Source: JAVBLV01 sp031553195 (lineage in GTDB: Bacteria > Bacteroidota > Bacteroidia > Bacteroidales > P3). From it: a stretch of DNA of 10,343 nt. Numbering within the stretch: position 1 is the first letter of the stretch; each line of letters starts with the position of its first letter. The notes under the pieces are model-generated. The model searched no databases, was not told the DNA's origin, and was given only the letters and a program-made list of their open reading frames with translations. This document shows positions 1-6,334 of the stretch, piece by piece. The stretch is from positions 1 through 10,343 of the forward strand of contig JAVBLV010000018.1 in assembly GCA_031553195.1 (NCBI GenBank). The letters are read 5' to 3'. The translations under genes were made by a program, and so were the position numbers.

Positions 1-1
1 C

Positions 2-130
2 AATGCCAAAGACTTTCATCAAACAATAAAAGATTTTTTTGCAATTATAAACGATAAATATCAAAACGAATTGATCAGTCTTTTGAATCTTAAATTTCAA
101 TTCTTTGATATTGACAACTCACAAAAATAG
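2..130 (+). CDS. C-terminal end of an unidentified protein (5' end outside the window)
   Basis: An open frame enters from the left edge in the second reading phase and runs 42 codons to a TAG at 128-130. The peptide begins NAKDFHQTIKDFF and ends in FFDIDNSQK. It alternates hydrophobic and charged residues like the helical tail of a soluble protein, and the other two plus frames close early. I do not recognise the family. The stop lies only about ten bases before the point where a minus-strand sensor-kinase-like stub loses its family resemblance. The gene may therefore sit next to a deletion or recombination breakpoint, or its last codons may have been acquired there. With only 42 codons visible it could also be chance reading of non-coding DNA. 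Confidence 0.4.
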   Translation, partial: NAKDFHQTIKDFFAIINDKYQNELISLLNLKFQFFDIDNSQK

Positions 131-319
131 ACCGCATGAAGTATAACAAACTAATATAATACCGGAAAAAATAACAACCTCTTTATTAAAAGGCAAAAAA
201 GGGCGTAACATTGAGTTATGTGTAAAACAATAGCCTGTAATAGCCCAAAAAAGTAAATGGCAAAAGAATTCAATTATTTGAGGGTACTTAATAGAGCTAA
301 GAAAATGTTGTTGTTTCAT
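119..319 (-). pseudogene. 5' stub of a LytS/YehU-like sensor histidine kinase gene
   Basis: A 66-residue minus-strand frame starts at the ATG at 317-319 and stops at 119-121. A short charged N-terminus (MKQQHFLSSIKYP) is followed by two hydrophobic segments, about residues 15-32 and 47-63. Between them, NSMLRPFLPFNKE resembles the first extracytoplasmic loop of Bacteroidota membrane sensor kinases of the LytS/YehU type (His_kinase family), which normally run to about 350 residues. Here the resemblance stops around residues 58-61 (VCYTS) and the frame ends five codons later, so the other membrane helices and all the kinase modules are missing. The last 12 bases overlap the plus-strand gene ending at 130. 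I infer truncation by deletion or recombination. A genuine small two-helix membrane protein remains possible. The family assignment is from pattern memory only. Confidence 0.42.
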
Positions 320-361
320 GATGGTTTATTTTTTAATAAAAGGAAACGGGAAAATCAAAAC

Positions 362-455
362 AATGAGTAGCTGGTAATGAGGAATTAGCAATGAGGAATG
401 AAAGACGATATTTAGCTTTATAAACTATAAACTTTTCAATCCTCCAGTCATTCAC
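362..455 (+). repeat. Degenerate third relative of the dispersed intergenic repeat
   Basis: This stretch carries GAGTAGCTGGTAATGAGGAA, then an AGCTTTATAAACTATAAAC-like block, then TTTTCAAT and ATTC-rich sequence. The same blocks, in the same order and orientation, occur at 2204-2400 and 4064-4250. It is clearly more diverged than those two are from each other. Here it lies between a gene stub and the 3' end of a minus-strand lipoprotein gene. The element is therefore not tied to glycan gene leaders. Confidence 0.4.
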
Positions 456-460
456 CCCCC

Positions 461-511
461 TTCAATGATTCAATCCCTCTGTCATTCAATGATTCAATGA
501 TTCAATCCCTC
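461..511. repeat. Short-unit repeat, TTCAATGA / TTCAATCCCTC
   Basis: The 19-base block TTCAATGATTCAATCCCTC occurs at 461-479 and again, identically, at 493-511. The octamer TTCAATGA also recurs at 485-492, and TTCA-containing degenerate units continue to about 520. The array sits just past the 3' end of the lipoprotein gene at 549-1139. Units this short suggest replication slippage. There are no long unique spacers, so it is not a CRISPR array. Confidence 0.7.
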
Positions 512-548
512 AATCATTCAACCCTCGATCCTCCCGTTTCGTATCTAT

Positions 549-1139
549 TTAATTATTCTGGTAAACAGGAGAGGTGGTGTAATACACTTCATACAAAGTA
601 AAATAACCTTCTATATCGCGTTCCAGAAGTTGCTCAGGAATATTCATCCAAAGCTGCTGCTGAGCGCCGTTATTGATATCTACCAATAAAGAACGATTGG
701 GGAAATAGAAAGAGTCTTCGTCGGTTAAGTCATATTGTCCGGTTAAGTAAACAGAGAAAGAATTCATATTGGCCAGATTATATAATCCGGTGGTTTTATT
801 TAATTCGGGCAATAGGGTAAAGGAAGTAGAAGCGTTTTTAGCACATTTTATTCCATATCCTTGACATTCTGCATGATATTTATTTCCTGTTATTCCAAGA
901 CAGGCATTTCCACAAAATGATGCCTCATGTCCAACAGCAAATGAAACCACAAAACTGCCTCCCGTTTCTACTGAAACTTCTTTGGTAGAATTAGGAATGA
1001 ATTTAGCCACCGCTTCGCTTTGTAATTTAATTCCGGTAGCCTTTGTATCTGCATCCTGTTCTTTGTTGCAGGAATAAACAACAAACAGCGCTGATACTGC
1101 CATAATGGCGAACATAAATAGAATAGATCTTTTTTTCAT
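549..1139 (-). CDS. Small lipoprotein with a four-cysteine cluster, function unknown
   Basis: This is a 196-residue predicted lipoprotein. Residues 1-24 form a signal sequence with a lysine-rich start, a hydrophobic core and the lipobox VYSC, so C24 is the likely lipidated cysteine. The residues after it (NKEQDAD) are charged, which fits the surface-export signal known for Bacteroidota lipoproteins. Residues 60-110 carry four cysteines, C76, C80, C92 and C99 (spacing C-x3-C-x11-C-x6-C), within a Gly/His-containing stretch (KYHAECQGYGIKC). They could form disulfides in the periplasm or on the surface. The C-terminal half has alternating hydrophobic and polar residues suggesting beta structure, with aromatic repeats (FYFPNRS, YFTLYEVYYTT). 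I do not recognise the family. The gene stands alone, with a promoter-like box about 45 bases upstream. The signal peptide and its length support a real gene, while its role is unknown. Confidence 0.85.
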   Translation of the reverse strand: MKKRSILFMFAIMAVSALFVVYSCNKEQDADTKATGIKLQSEAVAKFIPNSTKEVSVETGGSFVVSFAVGHEASFCGNACLGITGNKYHAECQGYGIKCAKNASTSFTLLPELNKTTGLYNLANMNSFSVYLTGQYDLTDEDSFYFPNRSLLVDINNGAQQQLWMNIPEQLLERDIEGYFTLYEVYYTTSPVYQNN

Positions 1140-1182
1140 AAGTAAATGTTTTTTTGTGATTTTAATGGTATAATTAACAGGA

Positions 1183-1210
1183 CAAATATACTAAAAATTT
1201 AAAAATGAAA
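1183..1210 (-). promoter_or_regulatory. Bacteroidota-type promoter for the lipoprotein gene
   Basis: On the minus strand, bases 1190-1183 read TATATTTG, an exact match to the TAnnTTTG -7 box of the Bacteroidota primary sigma factor. A near-match to the -33 TTTG box (TTTC at 1210-1207) lies 16 bases upstream, slightly closer than the usual ~19. The box ends 43 bases before the ATG of the lipoprotein gene, which would give a leader of roughly 35-40 bases. Confidence 0.5.
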
Positions 1211-1404
1211 AGTGAAGAATGGGAAATAAAGGAAAGAAAATAGTGAATTATTTGAATCCGGTTTTCCCCGCTTTAAATATATCCGAGTTTGTATTCGGAT
1301 ACCATACCATACATATGTCCTCCATTTCAAACCAATTTGAATAATATTCAAAATAATATTTATTTCTGCATAATTCCGTTCGCTTGAATAAATATATTCT
1401 TTAG
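1211..1404. other. Intergenic DNA with one small hairpin, no supported gene
   Basis: No convincing gene is present. The only frame of any length, on the minus strand, would need a TTG start and reads as low-complexity sequence. Bases 1280-1301 form a perfect 7-base inverted repeat, TATCCGA / TCGGATA, with an 8-base loop. No T-run follows it on either side, so it is not an obvious terminator. Confidence 0.4.
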
Positions 1405-1701
1405 TCAAGGACAACGGCTCTGATAGTTACATCTATTTCTTATTCTTTTTGAGGCCTCAAAAAGAGAATCAAAAATGGCTTGAGGATTTAAACGCGCTCC
1501 GCCTACCGGCTCCGCTTGAACGGAAAATCCTCGCAAAGGTATGCTACGCATAACGTTTGACGGGCTAACGTAGTCTGAATAAAGCAAAGCCAATAACGGC
1601 CTACGCCAGATAGCGTTAAGAAAAATCATTAGTGGGGAGGCGTTAAAACAAAATTCTGTTCGAAGCCTCCTTTCGAGAAATAGCGTGACAGCGGTTATTA
1701 T
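1405..1701 (-). pseudogene. Repeat-like open frame, possible degraded gene or repeat-encoded peptide
   Basis: A minus-strand frame stays open from a stop at 1702-1704 down to the stop at 1405-1407. The only ATG in its upstream third is at 1627-1629, which gives 74 residues. The reading upstream of that ATG (for example ITAVTLFLERRLRTEF) also looks protein-like but has no start. The downstream peptide includes SIPLRGFSVQAEPVGGARL, then NPQAIFDSLFEASKR, and ends RNRCNYQSRCP. The stretch 1480-1620 is visibly richer in G+C than the DNA around it. It resembles short frames that I remember recurring in intergenic DNA of Bacteroidales genomes, but I cannot confirm this. It has no recognisable domain, signal sequence or operon partner. 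I read it as a dispersed repeat or gene remnant rather than a normal gene. Confidence 0.35.
1636..1670. repeat. Hairpin GGAGGC / GCCTCC
   Basis: The arms 1636-1641 (GGAGGC) and 1665-1670 (GCCTCC) pair perfectly. Inner AACA/TGTT segments could extend the stem. It lies inside the upstream part of the repeat-like frame and may be part of that element. No T-run follows on the plus strand beyond TTTC. Confidence 0.45.
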
Positions 1702-1722
1702 TTAGGGGTTGGAATAACAACC
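1693..1722. repeat. Imperfect hairpin at the edge of the repeat-like region
   Basis: GGTTATTATT at 1693-1702 pairs with AATAACAACC at 1713-1722, with 9 of 10 positions matched around a 10-base loop (TAGGGGTTGG). With the hairpin at 1636-1670 it marks the right end of the G+C-richer repeat-like block. Beyond it the sequence returns to plain AT-rich DNA. A structured small RNA or an element end are both possible, and I cannot choose between them. Confidence 0.45.
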
Positions 1723-1739
1723 TCGACGGGCAAGTTATT

Positions 1740-2052
1740 TTGATTAGTTGCAATAAATGATTTTTTATCAATAAAAATTGTGTATAAACATTAGTCTTTT
1801 ATGTAGATAAATAGGATTTTTTAATTATAGCAAAGTTCTTAACCCTTCAACAAATAGAAAATAAACAATAGAAATTTAGCAACTCAAATTTGTTTTGACT
1901 GTGAAAATATTTTGATAAATTTTATCGCAATAAAAAGAAAAACCACTCCGCGAACGATAAGAATTTGAATGATTTTAAGAAAATTTTAATGAGCAGTTTT
2001 TTACTCAGTGGAATTCAACCAAAAAAGATAATGTTTATTGAAAATAAAATTG
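1740..2052. other. AT-rich intergenic DNA without a supported gene
   Basis: This stretch has frequent stops in all frames and no domain-like translation. The one ATG frame of note (1990-2097, 35 codons) overlaps the promoter-like box at 2053-2060 and has no family resemblance, so I treat it as chance. Confidence 0.4.
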
Positions 2053-2060
2053 TACCTTTG
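2053..2060 (+). promoter_or_regulatory. Promoter -7-like box with a long leader before the glycosyltransferase
   Basis: TACCTTTG matches TAnnTTTG exactly, but no good -33 TTTG lies at the usual distance: the nearest TTG, at 2038-2040, is only 12 bases away. If active, it would give a leader of about 330 bases before the ATG at 2401. That leader contains a short GCTC/GAGC hairpin just downstream, a GTTTAAA ... TTTAAAC inverted pair flanking about 2090-2152, and then the dispersed repeat. Confidence 0.3.
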
Positions 2061-2203
2061 CGCATGCTCTCGGAGCCTGATCTATGCGGAGTTTAAATGT
2101 TTTTTCGAAATATTGCAATTCGTATGAAGGAAAAAAATAAAGCATGTTTAAACAGATATGCGCCAAGAAATTAATTTGTATTATGCCGAGTTTGAAAAAA
2201 CGA

Positions 2204-2264
2204 GTTTAAAAGTTTCTAAAGTTATAAGGAGAATTGAGAATTAGCAACGAGTAGTTAGTAATGA
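2204..2264 (+). repeat. Dispersed 61-base repeat, copy 1 (glycosyltransferase leader)
   Basis: Bases 2204-2264 match 4064-4124 at 58 of 61 positions, in the same orientation and exactly 1860 bases apart. Weaker similarity continues downstream: an ATAA/CCATTTTATTCAAT block, ATTC-rich sequence, then TTTTCAA followed by a TAAGTCTG or TAAGTTTG box. The full unit is therefore perhaps 165-195 bases. This copy ends just before the glycosyltransferase ATG. No transposase-like terminal inverted repeats are visible. Confidence 0.8.
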
Positions 2265-2359
2265 AGGAATCATGTCAATTTAAACTTTAAGTCATAAACC
2301 ATTTTATTCAATAATTCAGTTATTCGATAATTCAATAAAATCAAATATTTTCAACTAAA

Positions 2360-2367
2360 TAAGTCTG
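2360..2367 (+). promoter_or_regulatory. Possible promoter -7 box at the end of repeat copy 1
   Basis: TAAGTCTG differs by one base from TAnnTTTG and lies 33 bases before the ATG at 2401. The equivalent position in repeat copy 2 reads TAAGTTTG, a perfect match. A TTTTC block lies upstream of the box in both copies. Either the repeat brings a promoter or the resemblance is fortuitous. Confidence 0.3.
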
Positions 2368-2400
2368 ACTGATAATACAAAAATTTAAAAGAATAAACGG

Positions 2401-3894
2401 ATGAAGACATCAATAAAGAATCTTTGGATTGTGTATTTGATTCCTGTGTTATTTGTTATCTCGAATCTGGTATTAAAATTTTTGTTTATTACCTCTGTTC
2501 CTATTGATCACGACGAGCCGTTTACAATTTTCTATTCGCAAATGAGTATTCCGGCAATGTATAAACATTTGTTCGCATCAGAAAATAATCCTCTTTTTTT
2601 TGAATCGCTTTTACATATCTGGACGCAAATTTTCGGAATCTCGCCTTTTTCCGTGCGATTTCTTTCGGTTGTTTTCAGCAGTTTTACCGTTTACGTTATT
2701 TATCAATTATGTCGTAAAAATTTCAACATTACAAGCGCCGTTATTGCTTCCGTAATCTTTACCTGTTCCAATTACCATTTGGGATTTTCGCACGAAGCCA
2801 GAGTATATGCCATGTTCGCTTTTTTAACGACTCTTTCCATGTACCTTTTCTTTGAATTAATTAATCATCGAAAAGAAAAGAAATACATCATCCTCTTAGG
2901 CGTAGTTAATTTATTTTTGGTTTATTCTCATTTTTTTGCTTTGTTTATTCCTTTTGTACAATTGATTTTGTGCGTTTTTAGAGCCGACTTGAGAAAAAGC
3001 ATCCTGAAAAAATACCTCTATAGTTGCAGTATTCCATTGATAGGCTATCTTCCTATGTTGTTGGTTATGCTTAACCGGTTTCTCGAATCTGCAGGTAAGG
3101 GAACATGGCTTCCTGCCGCGGGCATTGGGGAATTATGGTATGTTTTAACATGCCTGACCAATGGCAGAACTATTTTCTGGATATTTGTATCGATCCTTCT
3201 GGTTGCAAGTATAAAATATTTTGTTCTAAAGGGTGTAAAAGTTCCTTCCAAGAATGTAATTATTATTCTTTGGTTTTTATTGCCCTTTTCCATTATGTTT
3301 CTGGTTTCGTTGAAATATCTTCCTTTCAATATTCCTATGTTTCTGGAGAGGTATATGATTCACACTTCGATTCCGATTTTCATTTTGGTTGCGCTTGCGC
3401 TTCATTATGCAGCAACAACCATTCAAATAAGGTGGGTGCAGTATTCAATTTATCTGGTATTTTTCATTTTCATGATTAAGTCAATGCATAAACCGGAAGA
3501 TTTCAATAAAATGCCCGGGGTAGTAGCCAAATTAAACGAATACAAAATGCCTAATACGCTCGTTTGCCTTGCTCCCGAATATTATATTTTAAATTTATGT
3601 TACAATTACGACCGATCTTATTTCGAAGATGTTGATGATATTGATCCCATGGGTAAATTAAGTCAGAAACTGGCAAAAAATAATATTGTCGCCGCATATA
3701 ATTACAATGGAATAAAAAAAGAAGCTTTCTCCGGTAAAAACAGGGTCATCTATGTTGATATTGCCGCAAAGTTTTTATATCCCGACAATCATATAGTAGA
3801 TTCTCTTAGCATGGGCGCTTCCAATATTCGAACATTCGTAATCAACGAGTCAAGAGATGTATGGGTTTTTGATTATCCAAAGGCCTTTGATTAA
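2401..3894 (+). CDS. Multi-pass GT-C glycosyltransferase, family 39-like
   Basis: This is a 497-residue inner-membrane protein of the GT-C fold. Members use a polyprenyl-phosphate-linked sugar and transfer it on the periplasmic side to lipid, glycan or protein. The first membrane helix (about residues 9-31) is followed by the acidic loop IDHDEPF. D36, D38 and E39 lie where this fold places its catalytic acid pair. Next come NNPLFF (62-67), SVRFLSV (84-90) and SHEARVYAM (130-138), the latter matching the (Q/H)EAR-x-Y signature of the PMT_2/ArnT-like group, and then YSHFF (175-179). About ten further helices follow to near residue 365, and the last ~125 residues form a soluble periplasmic tail. 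The chosen ATG directly precedes the first helix. The gene stands alone, but the neighbouring sugar dehydratase suggests a surface glycan role. Donor and acceptor cannot be read from sequence. Confidence 0.88.
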   Translation: MKTSIKNLWIVYLIPVLFVISNLVLKFLFITSVPIDHDEPFTIFYSQMSIPAMYKHLFASENNPLFFESLLHIWTQIFGISPFSVRFLSVVFSSFTVYVIYQLCRKNFNITSAVIASVIFTCSNYHLGFSHEARVYAMFAFLTTLSMYLFFELINHRKEKKYIILLGVVNLFLVYSHFFALFIPFVQLILCVFRADLRKSILKKYLYSCSIPLIGYLPMLLVMLNRFLESAGKGTWLPAAGIGELWYVLTCLTNGRTIFWIFVSILLVASIKYFVLKGVKVPSKNVIIILWFLLPFSIMFLVSLKYLPFNIPMFLERYMIHTSIPIFILVALALHYAATTIQIRWVQYSIYLVFFIFMIKSMHKPEDFNKMPGVVAKLNEYKMPNTLVCLAPEYYILNLCYNYDRSYFEDVDDIDPMGKLSQKLAKNNIVAAYNYNGIKKEAFSGKNRVIYVDIAAKFLYPDNHIVDSLSMGASNIRTFVINESRDVWVFDYPKAFD

Positions 3895-4063
3895 AAAACT
3901 TTGCAATGTTCATATTTTATCTTAATCAGGAGAAAACATGGACGCCGCTAATTTGTTAGTATGAAATATCCATTGGACAAAGGTCTTATAAAATGAAAAA
4001 TATGTTTACAGGAAAATGAGTAAATAAGGGAGTGGTAAATTTTGAGATCGAGCATTTGTCAAT

Positions 4064-4124
4064 GTTTAAAAGTTTCTAAAGTTATAAGAAGAATTGAGAA
4101 TTAGCAACTAGTAGTTAATAATGA
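4064..4124 (+). repeat. Dispersed 61-base repeat, copy 2 (dehydratase leader)
   Basis: This copy matches 2204-2264 at 58 of 61 positions, then continues as a weaker match to about 4250. It is in the same orientation as copy 1 and also lies upstream of a glycan gene, here 250 bases before the ATG at 4374. Confidence 0.8.
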
Positions 4125-4190
4125 GGAACTTAAATTTTAAGCCATAAGCTATAACCCATTTTATTCAATTATTCAAATAAGATCAAACAC

Positions 4191-4223
4191 TTTCAATTCT
4201 CCATTTTCAATTAGATAAGTTTG
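4191..4223 (+). promoter_or_regulatory. Promoter-like pair upstream of the dehydratase gene
   Basis: TAAGTTTG at 4216-4223 is an exact TAnnTTTG box. TTTC at 4191-4194 is a near-match to the -33 TTTG box with a 21-base spacer, within the usual range. It lies in the tail of repeat copy 2. Transcription from it would give a leader of roughly 145 bases before the dehydratase. Confidence 0.42.
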
Positions 4224-4373
4224 AGCAAAGTATAAAATAAAAAGGAAATAAATTTTTTCTAGTATGAAGCAACTTTTCAAGTCAAAATTTTGTCATATAT
4301 GTTGTTTTAGGAACGGATAGGTTAACAAAAGTTCCAAATTAACGCATTATACTTTGATTACAAAATATTTAAA

Positions 4374-6305
4374 ATGAGAATCAATAGAAAGTGGGAAATA
4401 TTTTTAAGGAAAAATTATCTTCCGAGGTGGGTTATTTTTCTTATTGATTGCGTTCTTATATTCTTAGGATATCTGTCGTTCATGCTTTTATGGCGGGCGA
4501 TAGATTTCGAATCCCTTGTAAGTTCGCGTGAAATTCCGGTAATTCTTTGCTTTATTTTTCTATACATATTATTTTCCCTCATTTTTAAAACATACGGAGG
4601 CATCATCCGGTATTCGGGAAGCAAAGATACATTCCGGTTGCTTTTAATGACCGTTTCGGCTTCTGTGGTTTTTTATATTCTCAATTATTACTTTAAAATA
4701 TTGGATCGATCCCCATCTACTTCATTTATTGTTATTTCTTTCTGGACGATTTACATATTTTCGATTCTTTATTTTTTCCGCCGGATTGTACGGTTTTTAT
4801 ATTTCGCATGGTTTGAACCGATTTATGGAAAAAAAAGAGTCATTGTTTTAGGAGATGAGTTAAGTTCTCTGAAATTGATCCAATCAATTAATGCGGAACC
4901 ATACGGATCTTTTAGTCCGGTGGCTATTCTAAATATACGCGCCAATAGAAAAGTGCGCCAAATTGGAGAAATCCCTGTTGTCAACCTTGGAAATAAAGGA
5001 GTCGCAGAGGTTTTTAAAGAGTATAGCGCCGATACATTGATATTCTTCAAAAATCAAATGAAGATTGTCAAGAATAAAATTGCCGACGAATGTTTAAATA
5101 ATGGCATCCAATTACTGATGGTCAGCTTATTTGAACCCTATTCTTCTGCCGGAAAAAGCATTTCGAACCAAGCGCATAACATTTCTATCGAAGATTTACT
5201 GGGAAGAGATGTAATTGCATTAGACGATAGCGCCATACGTCAAAAAATACAAGACACTATCGTATTAGTTACCGGCGCCGGCGGTTCCATAGGGAGCGAA
5301 ATAGCCCGTCAGGTGGCTTCTTATTCTTGTAAAAAAATAATTTTATTCGATACTGCCGAAACGCCTCTTCATTCTATATGGCTGGAGACAAAGGAACTCT
5401 ATCCTTCGATTGAGGTTGTCCCTATTATTGGAGACATTCGCAACAAACAAGATATAGAAAACGTATTTATGAAATACGCTCCTGAACATGTTTACCATGC
5501 AGCGGCTTACAAGCATGTTCCTATGATGGAAATGTATCCTTCCGAGGCTGTGTCCGTTAATATTGCAGGAACTAAGAATGTTGTAGACGCTTCTTTCCGG
5601 CATGCGGCAAAAAGTTTTGTAATGATCTCTACAGATAAAGCCGTAAATCCGACCAATGTAATGGGCGCATCGAAGCGGATTGCCGAAATTTATGTACAGG
5701 CGCTCTTTTATGAAGAAAAGACGAAAGCGAAAGCCGAAGGAAATACTTCCTACACAAGAGTTATTACAACCCGTTTCGGGAATGTGTTGGGGTCTAATGG
5801 GTCGGTAGTTCCGTTATTTAAAAAACAAATTGCCAAGGGAGGCCCCGTTACTATTACACATAAAGACATTATCCGTTATTTCATGACTATTCCCGAAGCT
5901 TGTAATTTGGTTTTGGAAGCCAGTTGCATGGGCAAGGGCGGCGAGGTCTTTATTTTTGATATGGGAGAGCCTGTCCGCATATACGATTTGGCCAGGAAAA
6001 TGATACAACTGGCAGGTTTGGTACCTGACAGAGATATTCAAATAACAGAAACAGGTTTGCGCGACGGCGAAAAATTATATGAAGAACTTCTGACAAACAA
6101 AGAAACGTCCATTCCAACATACAATGAAAAAATTCTAATTGCCAAAGTTCCCAAAGTACAGTATGAAATTATTTCCGAATTAGTGGATGATTTGATAGAA
6201 TCTGTCCGTCGAAATAGCGACGATATTGAAATTGTAAGGAAGATGAAAAATTTGGCGCCGGAATACAAAAGCCAGAATTCGAAATACGGGATCCTGGATA
6301 AATAA
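4374..6305 (+). CDS. Membrane-bound nucleotide-sugar 4,6-dehydratase (WbpM/PglF/FlaA1/CapD type)
   Basis: This 643-residue protein has the full architecture of the membrane-anchored dehydratases. Four N-terminal helices span about residues 18-145. A degenerate CoA-binding/Rossmann-like domain follows (about 150-260, VIVLGDELSS). Then comes an extended SDR catalytic domain from about residue 295. TGAGGSIGSE (300-309) is the NAD(P)-binding loop, and D354 in IIGDIRN (351-357) belongs to the cofactor pocket. STDKAVNPTNVMGASK (419-434) holds the S-x(10)-M-x3-K active site, in which methionine (M430) replaces the usual SDR tyrosine and K434 is the lysine. RFGNVLGSNGS, and DLLGRDVIALD (274-284), are also family hallmarks. 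The expected reaction is UDP-GlcNAc (or a similar sugar) to the 4-keto-6-deoxy sugar, a precursor of QuiNAc or bacillosamine-type residues. The length is normal and nothing is missing. The exact substrate and product are inference. Confidence 0.95.
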   Translation: MRINRKWEIFLRKNYLPRWVIFLIDCVLIFLGYLSFMLLWRAIDFESLVSSREIPVILCFIFLYILFSLIFKTYGGIIRYSGSKDTFRLLLMTVSASVVFYILNYYFKILDRSPSTSFIVISFWTIYIFSILYFFRRIVRFLYFAWFEPIYGKKRVIVLGDELSSLKLIQSINAEPYGSFSPVAILNIRANRKVRQIGEIPVVNLGNKGVAEVFKEYSADTLIFFKNQMKIVKNKIADECLNNGIQLLMVSLFEPYSSAGKSISNQAHNISIEDLLGRDVIALDDSAIRQKIQDTIVLVTGAGGSIGSEIARQVASYSCKKIILFDTAETPLHSIWLETKELYPSIEVVPIIGDIRNKQDIENVFMKYAPEHVYHAAAYKHVPMMEMYPSEAVSVNIAGTKNVVDASFRHAAKSFVMISTDKAVNPTNVMGASKRIAEIYVQALFYEEKTKAKAEGNTSYTRVITTRFGNVLGSNGSVVPLFKKQIAKGGPVTITHKDIIRYFMTIPEACNLVLEASCMGKGGEVFIFDMGEPVRIYDLARKMIQLAGLVPDRDIQITETGLRDGEKLYEELLTNKETSIPTYNEKILIAKVPKVQYEIISELVDDLIESVRRNSDDIEIVRKMKNLAPEYKSQNSKYGILDK

Positions 6306-6334
6306 CGCTTTTTATTCTTTAGAGAAAACGAAAT

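Larger units (their letters stand above)
3895..4373. other. Long spacer between the two glycan genes
   Basis: This 479-base spacer has no gene I can support. The first part (3895-4063) shows no terminator hairpin after the glycosyltransferase and holds only frames of under 20 codons. The middle (4064 to about 4250) is the second copy of the dispersed repeat with a promoter-like box. The last 120 bases are AT-rich leader of the dehydratase gene. Such a gap is unusual between consecutive plus-strand genes of one pathway and argues for separate transcription units or lost DNA. Confidence 0.5.

Noticed and set aside
461..525. CRISPR-like direct repeats
   Set aside because: The repeat units are 8-19 bases, overlap one another and have no unique spacers of 30 bases or so. 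No cas genes are present.
1199..1414. 71-residue minus-strand frame
   Set aside because: It needs a TTG start, has low-complexity sequence at the end and no recognisable domain. It overlaps the promoter-like box region of the lipoprotein gene.
1990..2097. 35-residue plus-strand frame beginning MSSFLLSG
   Set aside because: It spans the TAnnTTTG box at 2053-2060, is very short and shows no family resemblance. Chance reading is more likely.
2124..2174. Possible leader peptide MKEKNKACLNRY...
   Set aside because: It has only 16 codons, with no regulatory codon run and no attenuator pair next to it.
3045..3479. Frames of 94 and 124 residues inside the glycosyltransferase gene
   Set aside because: They are shadows of the real frame, with biased composition and no start context.
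3966..4320. Short frames MKYPLDKGLIK and MKQLFKSKF... in the spacer
   Set aside because: They have 11 and 18 codons only, with no conserved motif. They could be fragments of lost glycan genes, but nothing supports that.
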